NCBI GenBank assembly: GCA_018389105.1
Contig: JACATO010001085.1
Location: 682,001-746,000 of the forward strand
Direction of reading: 5' to 3'
Length of the DNA: 64,000 nt
From: Nautilus pompilius
Lineage: Eukaryota; Mollusca; Cephalopoda; Nautilida; Nautilidae
Made by a program: the position numbers and the translations under genes. Positions 25,040-36,353 of this stretch are shown in pieces (within the stretch, counting starts at the first letter, position 1; every line of letters begins with the position of its first letter). A model generated the notes under the pieces. That model was not told the origin of the DNA, did not search any database, and worked only from the letters and a program-made list of their open reading frames with translations.

Positions 25040-26590
25040 CTTAGGTGTTTATTCACTTTCACCTAATCTCTGAACATTTTTGGTATATTTTAAAGTTACT
25101 GAACACTAACTAGATGAAAAGTGGCAAACACCACTTGTAAACTCAGCAAAATATGATTTCATCTTGGTTTCCATGAGAATCCAGATACTGCCAAGCTTCC
25201 AAGTGAATTGCATCAGCAGAAACTTGATATTTTATGAAATATCCTGAAAGAATTATCACAAAAATTTGTATAGAAATATTTCATTCAAATATGAGCTTTT
25301 TCAGATAATTTTATTTATGTTTGTAACTGTTGACTAGAGCAAGCTAGTGTCTGTCTTATTTTCTGAGAGAATACAAAATTTGATACTTAAATGATAAGTA
25401 CATTTTAGTGATTGTATAAAACAAATTAGTTTTTAAAAATAGCAATTTTAAATAATGCTGCATAAGATATAGTAGGGTAATAGGTTTTTCATTTTTGCAT
25501 TTATAAAGCTGAATGAAGTTATCTATCCAACTTCTTTTTGTGTGTGGAAAAAAACATGGTAAAATGTGCATCTATCCATTTTTAATTACATTATCAAAAT
25601 AAATAAAATAAATAATTGGATTTTTGAATAATATAATGAATCATTTTCTTAAGATGATATATTATTAACTTTTCAATAGTTTCACAACTCACATTCTGAA
25701 ATTTTGAGTCAATGATGTTGACTTCTAAACTAAGCTGGTAGTGTGTTGAAGAAAATTTGACTAAATCTCATTCTAAAAGACTAATCAAAAAATTGTAATT
25801 AAAAAGTAAAAATCAATATGAAAATGGCCTATACAGATTTTTTGAGATGCTCAGAAAGCTACAAAATATGGTCTTTCAGGCAGCAGTTACTATCAATTTG
25901 TGAAGCAAGCATTGCCTAAAAAGTATAATAAAAAACAAACCATTTAAAATTTCTTCTGGAGAACTTAAGTGAATGCACTTTACGATACAATGATAGGGGA
26001 GAGAGAGAGAGAGAGAATCTGGTGAAAGTTGTTTTTTTTCATAAAATAAGACTAAAAAAATCCTGATATATGGATATATTTAAATTTTCAACATAGATGT
26101 ATTTAAAATTAGATGGTTGCTAAAGATAGGTATTACATGCAGGAAGACTAAACTAAATAAAGGCAAACAGTATTGATATAATGAATGATAAATCATATTA
26201 TAGACAATTTTAGTCATCTTTGTCATTTTTAGTTATTGTTGCTGTATAAACTCAAATTTCTAGAGTTTAATAACATGTTATCTTGAAAACTTGTTTTTTG
26301 TCTTCAGTGAGAAAATTGCAATATTAACTGATGTAGTATGCTACAAAGTAACAGACAATGCAAAATGGGTAGGCTATAATGCTTTTTTTTTTCATTATTG
26401 ACTTTACTATTATGCAGATGTAATTATAATTATGAAAAATATAAATACACTGATGAAAACAATATACAGATAGTGATAAACTGCATGAATCTATTGATGA
26501 TACATTTATTGCACAATATCTGGACAATGTTCCATGCATTTAATGACATAATAATGATGAATAGTCACTATCTACAAACCCTAAAGTGAG
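25040..26590. other. AT-rich stretch, no gene recognised
   Basis: It holds only low-complexity sequence, including a (GA)n run at 25999-26016. Confidence 0.5.
25999..26016. repeat. (GA)n microsatellite
   Basis: About nine GA units in an uninterrupted run. Confidence 0.95.
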
Positions 26591-26599
26591 ATGAACGTA

Positions 26600-26930
26600 G
26601 AAGAGTGTATGGCTACCTGACTTGCATTACACCTACATCTCATACTGTTTACCAGATGTCTGACAGGTCTGTGACAATGTACTCTACTCTTCTCCAAAAT
26701 GGTCTCAGGAAGATGTGGTTGGTGTCTAATGCGCCTAGAGAGCTCATCCCAGACATGTTCTCTGGGTTATCAATGGAACAAGATCATGGAAGACATTGAA
26801 TATTTTCCTCTTGATTTACAACTATTCTTTCATGATGAGTACATCTTTTTTGTCCATGAAAATGAAAGGATTATCATGACTACATACAAACAGTATAACG
26901 AGTCTAATGACATCATTTAGGTAGTGCTGA
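26600..26930 (+). pseudogene. Tc1-like transposase fragment
   Basis: The frames at 26605-26799 and 26699-26920 together show a 'VSmyStllqnGLR' DNA-binding helix pattern. They continue to FHDEYIFFVHENERI (about 26830-26870), which matches the 'FSDESRF....ngRi.v' block with the first catalytic acid. One frame change joins them near 26790. The C-terminal half is not recognisable. Confidence 0.45.
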
Positions 26931-27995
26931 CCTGTAACAGTTCTATTAAAAAATCAGTTTACTTGTGTTACAGGAAAATACTAATTAGACCACCACTACC
27001 TCCAAAATCTCTCTCCTAACAGGTTACATTTAGCAGTATGTTGCTTTGGTTCCTGCCAAACAAACCACCATCAGCAAAGAGAAGACTGGATTTACTTTTA
27101 TTAAAGAGAACCTGGCTCAAGTCTGCCAAAGTCCAGTGCAAATAAATCCTAGCCCAATTCAATCTTGCCAAACTACATGCTGATATTAGGGGCATATGGA
27201 ATAATAAACATTTAGCATGTAGATTAGCAAAACAGCTGATTTTTTACAATCTGGTTGGAGATATAGGTTCCATGGACCTGCTGCAATTTGTTACGAATAG
27301 AATATACCAAGATAGTGTGGTTACCTCAATCCAGCTAAGTGGTGTAACAGTCATTACAATGTTAGTACTGCCGTGACACCCCCCTGCCACTGCCAAGTCT
27401 TTTGTGAACTAAACCAGTCTCTCTGTACCTCTGTTAAAGCCAGTTTATAACACTTGTTATACCAACTTCAGCAGCTATCTGTCTACTTTCAGTCTGTAGC
27501 CTAGCTATGACTAGATATTACTGCTCATCAGTAGGTCATCATAGTGCTGTGCTTTCAATGTTTGATAACCTTATTATGTGAACATTCATGACAGGTTTTA
27601 CACCCAATTTGACCATTGCTATGCAAATTTGAAATAACCTGATTGATGTGATCTTTGCACATACACCCCACCAAGAGACAATGAGACACCTGTAGCCTTT
27701 AAAGCAAATGAATTGTCAAATGATTCAATCCTTGGGTTGACAAAGTTGGAGGCTTATACCATAGCCATAGCAACTGCAAATAGTAATAGTAGATGTCTCA
27801 TGCAAAATATCCTTATATTGTTTTCTTCAGCATTTGGTTGTGATGTGTATCAACTTATTTTAAAGGGTACAACAATGGTCTATAATTGATACTGTACATA
27901 TACTTCATACAATTAAAAAGAAAGTAGTATTTATTATTGCGAATTTTTCAAAACTGCAAGTACCTAGTACTTAATAATACAATAACGCATAGGAG
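26931..27995. other. Stretch without recognisable gene
   Basis: Decayed continuation of the preceding transposon is possible up to about 27400. Nothing diagnostic was seen. Confidence 0.4.
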
Positions 27996-28268
27996 TTAAA
28001 GTGGAATCCAGGCAGCTCCCCCAACTACAAAAATTGCTAAGGAGAGCTCCCCACCAAAAAAAGGTGGCTCAGGGGTAGGGTCTAAGTAGTACAGAGCAAG
28101 AACAGAGTTTAGAACTACTACCAACATACACAATGGGTCTGTATATTGGATAATATAATGTAGATGGAATGCAAGAATAACAGTAAGTGATGAGAGGAGC
28201 ACACCAATGCAACAGAAGCAGCTCACACAATGGAAAGGGTATCTTACCTTCCAGGTCATGCTTCTGCT
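27996..28268 (-). pseudogene. Short ORF resembling a membrane segment of a CDF zinc transporter
   Basis: The minus-strand frame (28259 to 27996, 87 codons) contains two hydrophobic spans. The segment IGVLLSSLTVILAF, then TDPLCMLVVVLN, resembles transmembrane helices 5 and 6 of cation-diffusion-facilitator (ZnT/SLC30) proteins, where a (V/I)DP(I/L)C motif starts helix 6. The conserved histidine/aspartate pair of helix 5 is not clear. The C-terminal third does not fit the family. A good donor-like GTAAGA sits at 28249-28244 and an acceptor-like TTATTTAG lies just upstream, so the frame may be interrupted by splice-like signals. It could equally be chance. Confidence 0.25.
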
Positions 28269-28269
28269 A

Positions 28270-30300
28270 AATAAGATAAAATGTGCCTGGCAATTAAAAT
28301 GTGTTGTGAAGTTACAATTAATAATCAGTTAAAACAATTATGTTTCATTAGGATTACTAGTCAATACAGGTATTGTGCCTAAAGCAAAGTTGTACAATTT
28401 TCACATGCACTACATATTTGAAATTCAAAGCTACAAAGCAATATATAGTAAACAGATAATTTACCAGTGTTAACATCACATCTAGAATATTTATATATTA
28501 TCCCCCAAAAAACAATCATTTTATTTGGTTCTTTTTCAACTAAGCTAGAATCCTCAAGCTATCATACCATCAGTAAGAATTTCACTAAATATTTATAGAG
28601 CTCATACATACACACCAAATACTGTTTAAATCCTCTATTTCACATTATGCATATACAAAGTACAACTGTGGTGAGAAATTGTGTTTATAAAGAAAAAAAT
28701 GTAATGAGAGAAAGTGTATATATAAACAGATATAGTGGATGAATAAACTGGAGCTAAGAATTAAAAAGGTAGAATGTCAAGAAAATTTTAACTTGTGAAA
28801 CAAAATATTTTGTCATGTTATCATGCAAGGCAGACAGGCAAGATTTGAAAATATGTTAGCAAGAATCAATAAAATCCAACTGTTTTAGTTAACATTAAAA
28901 ATACTATGTCTGTTTGTCAGTTATTAACATCATGATAATACTGCAATACATTCCTATTTCTTAAACTGAAGATCTTAAATTTATACATTAATGATTTTAA
29001 AAAATAAATTAAATAAAGACCCACTTTGCTTTACTGATTACACATTTTTGGTGTATGCCTAACAGGAACTTAAAAATACTAAAAATTTTATTTTTATTTA
29101 CTTTGGCTTCCTCAAATTAATTTTTAAATACCTGTTATATTGCCTATAATTACATATAGATCAGCTAAATAATCATGCAAATTTTCCATCATCTAAAAGG
29201 ATTAATGCAGCAGAAATAAATTTTATATAATTTAAGTGCATGCGTTGTCTGTATCACTAATAATAACATAAAGCCACTTTATTACAAATTTGATCATCTA
29301 GAATTTTTTAGTCTGAAAAATCTGTTTTGCTTTCTAAATATTTGAAGAATTTTATTTTTATTTTAATCAAAGTAAATGAGTTGACTAGGTATGGTCACTG
29401 CCATATCTCCAAATACAGTAGTTCACTTTACAATAAAAATGCTTCTTATGCTTAATTTTAAAAAAAACTTGACAACTTATTAAATACCCAATTATGGTTT
29501 TATTTTATTACTTCAAATATCTATGTAGGAAGCCTTTTGTAAAGCAACAAGCTAAATGAAAACTAGTATGAAATACAACAAATACTGATTTTATTTACAG
29601 TACACCTTTGTTTCATGTCAATCAGTTCACAAGCCATTCATTACATTAGTTTGACTATGTAATGCCAAGTAATCTTCTTGTATTTACACATATTTGTGAA
29701 GCTTAGCTAACTAACATAGCTTTAAATTCATTGCTTTATAGATGAAATATTTTTAGGAATTTTTCTTTGACTACAGCCTTGTCAGTGATATTACTAGAAT
29801 TATAAAAACAGTGAAATATCCCAAGCTTGAGTCAATAAGTAAATATTATCATATAATTTTGTTACATTTAAGCATAGCATGAAGATTTTAAATCCCAAGT
29901 ACTTTAAACAAGGAGCTGGTCTTTGTGATCATGCATCAAGCAAAATACAAGTGATGAATCTGGTAGCATTCTATTATAATTACCATAAGATCATAACTAC
30001 TAATTTACATAGTGACATGTTGAGTCACAGATACACCATTTTAAACCAAAGAGAAAAGGGAAAAATCCTAAATAAAAACATTAATTCAATAACAACCAAA
30101 AGTTCAAATTCCAACAGTCTGCTAGAAGGTAATAATGACTTTTTAGTGGATATGGAAAGATTCACACTACTCACCTATCAAGAAAATCTTGCTACAATAA
30201 CAAATGCTGTTTATTGTGGTACTGTTCAGAAGTGTTAGTGTAACATAACAACATTCATACTTTGAGAGCAAAAACTAAAGCATTATCAATGATAAAGTGA
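28270..30300. other. AT-rich stretch; one unassigned 119-codon frame
   Basis: The plus-strand frame 29879-30238 is asparagine, lysine and threonine rich and resembles nothing known. No splice or promoter context supports it. The remainder is AT-rich without motifs. Confidence 0.4.
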
Positions 30301-30305
30301 ATTGT

Positions 30306-30530
30306 TCAATATTCGCCCTGCTGTAGCGAGTTAACCGCATGGACTACCACTTGTTTGGTAAGCTGGAGAGAGAAATCAGAAATTTTCCACTACTTTGCTG
30401 TGACACAATACAGCAGTGGTTCAACACAGCCAAAAATATTCTTTGAAAATCATTTTATAACTTGTGCAATGTTGAAGTGCACTGTAGCTGAGTGAAACTA
30501 TGTTGAAAAACAAGAATAAAAACATGAGAT
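30306..30530 (+). pseudogene. Mariner-type transposase C-terminal fragment
   Basis: A short frame reads MDYHLFGKLERE, matching the 'PCDYHLFGPLK' block around the last catalytic aspartate. It is followed by a degraded helical tail (TIQQWFNTAKNI) and a terminal 'cnveVHCS' region. A stop and a frame change are present. It appears as an isolated 3' end without the rest of an element. Confidence 0.5.
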
Positions 30531-33500
30531 TTAATGCTTACTTTTGCTACTGAGAATTATATTTTGATGAAAACTATCAGCATTATAAAATATATATTTA
30601 ATAGAAATTTCAGCTCATTTTCCATAGAAAAAATAACTAATAAAGCACAAAATTTTCCATACAAAATATTGGAAGTATTCATAGTCACAACATTTCAATA
30701 GACAATTTATTATTAGTGCTACTGCAACACTGATATTCCATTCAGTCAGCAAAATTAAATAAAAGGAATGCATTAAGTTTATCATAAAAAGGATAAAAGG
30801 CATCAGTTTATGCATTAAGGAAAAACATTTGGTCTACATAGAGATTTAATTCTAACAAGTACAACTAAAGTAGATGGATGCTAAAGAAACAATCTCGTTG
30901 TCTAATATTTTTTTTTGTACTACTATAATAAAAAACCAAGTTGAACTTACATACTCATACTAGATAGTTATGCCAACTAAGTGAAAAACATTTTATGATA
31001 GATACAAAAATAAAGTTTTAAATTATTCAATTTCATGTCTAATGAAATTTAGTGCAAGTTACTTTAGTTCAGATATATTGCAATCTTAGAACTTTAAAAC
31101 TCAAGCAATAAATGAACTGTTTTTCAAGAAAATTATTGCCCAATCCAATTCTACTCATTTTACTACTTTTTAAAAAACCAAATTTACATGTGCCTCGCAA
31201 TACAAATTTATCATTAGACTGAAGCTGATTGATAATACCATAAACAATATATGTAACACTTTTAAACTAGTGGAGTATTTGACTTGCTGGAACTATATTA
31301 TCTGCACCATAAAATATATCTATCAGCACACAAACAACTAAAAAATTATAATGAATAATTTTCAGAGTGATCATTCAAGGAAGAAAGTTTGCTAAACAGT
31401 GGATAGGCCACCATTTGAGGAAAAAGATTTTAAAACTTTGAACAATCTTGACAGGTTATTTTATAAATTTTTTTCACTTAAATACATAAGTACAAAAAGT
31501 TATAAAATGTAAACTAGATATTTTTTCTTAAATTGCATCATAGTCCTTCACATTGCACTCACAATCATAAAAAATTTGTTTCAATTCTAAAATTTGCATA
31601 ACTTTTTATACTATGCAGATTAATTATTCTCAAGCATGCTCAAATGTGACCAGAATCAGCTATAAACTAAGTGCAAGCTAAAAGCAGCAAACTGAGAATA
31701 TAATATCACTTTACAAACATGTGAACAAAATATTTTTTTTTAAATGAACTTTAATAAATTGTGAAACTTGAAAAATAACTTTATTAGAATTAAGAACTGC
31801 ATATTACTGAAGAAAACCTGCCAACCAATAGTGGGCAGACTCTCATGGACATGCTTCAGAAGGAATGCAGCAGGCATTTTTCAAATATTTTACTGATCAG
31901 CTCAGAGAAATCACATTCAATGTGATAAAAAATCCTCAGGCAATCAAAAGTATTGCAATTGTGTACACAGAATGTTTTAACAAACTAAAACTGATTTTTA
32001 AAAAATCTATATTAAATAATGTAGTTGGATGAACATATATAGGTGGTAGGAAAAATAGGGGAATTATATATCTACACTGGTGGATGGATAATTATCAAGT
32101 AGTTCTTAAGAAGGCATTACATCTAATTAAAAGCATTTTTGATGGGTAAAGAAAAGTTATATTCATTCAAGGGGGAAACTCACTCACAGTATTTTAATTA
32201 GTTTAGAAGATCAACACAATGTAGAGTTTAATGAATATAATGTTAATTAGAAAGAAAGGAAGGAAGGATAACAAGCTCTTTAGTAAAAAAAGTATCTACC
32301 AAATTTTTAGAAGCATTTAAACCAGTTTTGGCATTTCATTTCATGAAATATGTGATTTTTCAATTGGAATTTGTTTTGACAAACAACTACATAACCATAC
32401 TGTTGATTTTCTCCAAGTTATTTTCATCTGAAAGATAAACATGTATGCTGGTACAAAGAAACTTCAGTCAGTACCACTTTCACCTGCATCAAATCTAGCA
32501 ACTCAATAAACCATAACTACTAGACTTATAAAACAAAGCAATCTATTTTATCCTTTTTATAAATTTCACTAAATCAAAGCAGGAATGTTCAAATGAAACC
32601 CAACTGAAAATAGAATAACTGTAATTGTACCCAGCCAGGTTTCATTTGAATGTTTCTAATATTAAAAAATGAATTAAAAATGCAAAATATGTCTATTAAA
32701 GCATTTTGAAAAAACTATAGTCATACTTAACCAAGAAATAAATATTTGTTAAAATGTAGTTTCACTGGCATCTTTATATCAACAGTTAGCATGTGGTTGT
32801 TCAAAATCCTTTAATAGTAGTGGCTCAGCTGAGATAAATCAAAATTTAAATTTGTAACACTATCCAGCTAAAGAATATAAAATGTTTGCTTTTTAATGAA
32901 GCAAAAGCATCAGCAAAACTTGGTCTAGCAGTATTTCAAATAGTAATCTCATTAATTTCCATGCAAGATTACTTAAATTTATATACTGAGTTTACATTCA
33001 TGATATTTATACTTACATTTTTTCATCAGAAACAAATCAGATTCAGTCTAAAAATCTAGAGAGCCAATATATAGTAAGGGTATGTTAAAAAGAACCAACA
33101 AACTGCATCATTTGCTTAAAAATATGGCAATAAGCTGTCCACTTAGAAATTTATAGGAAAACCCACATCAAGGTAAACATGTTCAGGATCTTAAATGCTA
33201 GACAAAATGGGATTTCATAACATTTACTCAAACTGTTCCAGAGATCTTTTCTCAGAGAAGAGTATGATTATTCAGTAAAATTTAATGTTGTTTCCACCTT
33301 TAAAAACCATCTGGTCCTTTGAAGATTTCAGATGCCATAAAGAGTTGAACAAAGCTCCTCAATCTCTGAATTCTTGATTTACTAGTAATGAACAGTAAGG
33401 GAGGCAGCCAGATTCTCACTAGTGCAAAACAACTCTAATCTTGGCTTTAGGGAATTTCTTTTATGCATTGCTATCTTTAGGGTCAAACATGTGAAATTAC

Positions 33501-34910
33501 TGCTGTGAAGATTTTTTGTTCCCTAGTTTAACATATCCTGTGGAATCATGTTCTGATTCTCATGTGGCTTTTACAGACTTAAGAGAAGTTAGACTTAACT
33601 GTTGTTTTGACCCCAGTTAGTCATGCATAAATATATTTTTTGGCTTTTAGAACTATACCCATTTCTTAATTACAAAAAAACACTAATATTCAACAATTAA
33701 ATAATTATTTTCCCTAATATTAACTCAAATCTGAAAAAAAATTTTTTTTTGATAATAATTGCAGGATAGCTAATGCCACAAAATATTTTCTAAAAATCCA
33801 TCTGAAATGTTAACTCACGATGAACCTTATCAGTGAATAAAAACATAACTTAATTTGTAATTATCAGTTTTTTTTTCATTAATTCTTAGACATATATAAA
33901 GTAGTATAGAGCCATTTCAGTGTTATACATTTAAAACCGAGAACTTCATGCTGTTTGCTGTGTTATAATCAGTGATGGTTCAATTCTTGTGAGGTACATT
34001 AATGAATCATTAGTTAGAAAGAATATTTTAAAATGGCTTCATATTAATTAACTTGATATCTGCTGTTAGCATGAAATCTATGTAATGATGCAGTTATTTA
34101 TAATTATCCTTTCTATATTTTTTAATTAACCAAAATTATTTTAAACTCTTATTCAGAACAGCTTTTCCCCCCATCATATTTACAAACTATGAAAATAAAT
34201 GAAGTTTCAAATCTAGTAAACAATAATATCAATAGTCAGATGTAAAGATTACATAATTTCACATTGCTAGAACAGCTTTAAAATTTTGTAATAATAACCT
34301 TGAGGACATTTCTTTATCACAATTCCAGATGCATTATTTATTGAAAGAAATACAAACTTTTGAGACTCTGCTAACATTTCTGAAAAAAGCTTTTAAATAA
34401 GTTTTTTTTTTTTTTTTGGCCAGCTAGTGGATTTCTTTTTATATTGAAAACAGGACAAAAAAGAAAGTAATGCATAGGTTAGCGCATGCTTATAAAAAGT
34501 AATGCTGAAATGTTATTAAATACACCAAAAAGTACAAGTAGTGTAGCCAAAATAAATTAAAAATACGTCTTTTAGTAATATAGTTTTGTAGCTGGTCTGC
34601 AACATAAATCTAAAATTGTGACTTGGGAAATGTCTTATTAAGAGAATCCTATCACCAAATTCGATATATTAAATGTTTAAGCTAAAAAGTTATGTATATG
34701 CATTAATTTTAAGATTTAAAAAAATATCCTTTTAAAAATAAGATATAATGCATGCTTTTAAAATTTTATGTGACGTTAAAAATCGAGATTCTAGAACAAA
34801 ATGCCAAATAAAGGTTAAAATTGATCGTTTTATTAAAATCACGGTGTTTCAATAGTAAGAAATTAATATTAGAGATCTAATACATATTTTCAGATGTTTG
34901 TACGTTTGTT
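30531..34910. other. Long AT-rich stretch, no gene recognised
   Basis: No coding frame over 70 codons and no transposase motif. It probably belongs to the GPSM 5' intron. A 15-base poly(T) lies near 34405. Confidence 0.5.
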
Positions 34911-34916
34911 TCTTAC

Positions 34917-35090
34917 TCTTTCACAGCCGAACCGTAGCACCCAGAAGCCCCAAATTTTGTGTGAAGGTCCTTCAGAATCTGGGCAGGGTTTTAAGCTACC
35001 ACACGTCGGCCTAAGCCATTTTTTCCTGTGCAGCGCCAGGTACACCGACTAGTTATTATTAATTCTCAGTCTCGCTTTTTAAGATTCTAG
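34917..35090 (-). other. Candidate 5' UTR exon of the GPSM gene
   Basis: This is a GC-richer island in an AT-rich background. On the minus strand it ends in AAAGA followed by GTAAGA (34916-34911), a good splice donor. It lies between the minus-strand GPSM coding exon and the plus-strand SYF1 start, where the missing upstream GPSM exon is expected because the coding exon begins two bases before its ATG. No coding potential is evident. The upstream boundary is a guess. It could instead be a repeat. Confidence 0.3.
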
Positions 35091-36317
35091 AAAAAGGTAT
35101 CGAATAAAAGTAAACGGTCATGTTGTTACGGACTATGTTTCCCTGATAAACAATATTCCAATACAAAGTAATTCCCAATGATTTCAGATTAATTAACGCT
35201 ACTCTTTCATTGTATGACAGTCAAAAAATGTGGAACTTCCTGCTGACTTTCCAAGGTATCTGGTATTGTCGGCATGAAAGTAGTATTAGTATTGTTAGTA
35301 TATATATATTTTTTATTTATTACCGATAGCAATAATTTTAATCATTAGTAGTATTAGTTTGTTAATACTAACAACTAATAATAATATAGAGTTAAACTTT
35401 AAGTTCAATTTAAACATGAAATTCTAGTAACTTTTACGTTTAAATTTAACTGAACAAACACAAGAAACGTCCCTATATTATTATTATTATATTATTATAT
35501 TATTATTATTATTATCGTCATCATCATCAAACTTTCTGTTTTCAGAAGCTTACACTCTAGTCCTGTGTAACCCCCCATAACGTACTAGTACAATAATAAT
35601 AATTTTTAATACATTACTATAATCAACCGTGATTACAGTCCGACCAGCGTGTATTAAATTTTCAAAAAGATCGCCAAGATTAAATCGTTGATTACTGGGT
35701 CTGAAAAAGAAATGTGGAAAAAAAAATATATTAAAAATAAATCTAAACTGCAATTATACTCACCCCAAAAAAAAAAAAAATTGACAAATGAAACTGCAAC
35801 GTTAAAAAAAATTACTCTAAAATAAACCGCTCGCTCCTTTAGCATCTGTCAAATCATCTGCTGAATCTTCTGTTTGGAGGGAAATAAAAACGACAATTGT
35901 GTTCTCACATTCTCCGAGACTACGGGCGAGAGGTGTGAGTGTCGTCTGCAACTCTACATATCTCTGTCAGAGTATATATTCTGGAAGTTTTTCTGTCATT
36001 AACAAAGAAAAAAAATTAATAGAGAATATTTTGTTCAAATAGTACGAACATTATTTTTTTGTTTTGTTAATGCTTGTACTACTTTGATCCATTTTCCGGC
36101 CACTGAATAATAACATTTTTTTTTTTTAATTTAAAAAAAAAAATGTCTAGACTAAACGTATAATTTTAGAACAAAAAATTAATTTGAAGTCAAAACTTTT
36201 ACCGAAGGATATGTTACAGTCATTAAAATGTCGATGCTTTTTCATTTATGATTGTATAATATTTTGGCCGATATTTCATTTATGTTTTTTAAACTGCTCC
36301 AAACATTAATTTTCAAA
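35091..36317. promoter_or_regulatory. Probable divergent promoter region between GPSM and SYF1
   Basis: This interval separates the presumed GPSM 5' exon (minus) and the SYF1 start codon (plus). It holds CpG-containing patches (about 35920-35950), an ATT trinucleotide repeat (35476-35515) and no coding frame. No TATA box is clearly placed for SYF1, which fits a housekeeping promoter. Bidirectional activity is inference. Confidence 0.35.
35476..35530. repeat. (TTA)n/(ATC)n simple repeat
   Basis: An imperfect TTA/ATT trinucleotide tract is followed by a short TCA tract. Confidence 0.9.
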
Positions 36318-36326
36318 ATGGCGGCG
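36315..36326 (+). promoter_or_regulatory. YY1-type motif overlapping the SYF1 start codon
   Basis: AAAATGGCGGCG matches the YY1 consensus (AAnATGGCGGC) and includes the ATG of SYF1 at 36318. Such motifs lie just downstream of transcription starts in many TATA-less housekeeping genes, so a very short 5' UTR is likely. Confidence 0.55.
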
Positions 36327-36353
36327 TCCACTGAAGTAAAGGACATCTATTTC
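36318..36353 (+). CDS. XAB2: SYF1 exon 1
   Basis: Codes for residues 1-12, starting MAAS. It ends phase 0 before the donor GTAAGC. The start was chosen because it is the only ATG upstream in frame and sits in a YY1-type context. The following 763-nt intron is AT-rich with nothing recognised. Confidence 0.8.

Noticed and set aside
29879-30238. 119-codon plus-strand frame
   Set aside because: Composition is that of AT-rich chance sequence. No motif, signal, splice or promoter context supports a gene.
35476-35530. Short regular spacing suggesting a CRISPR-like array
   Set aside because: It is a plain trinucleotide repeat, and the window is eukaryotic.
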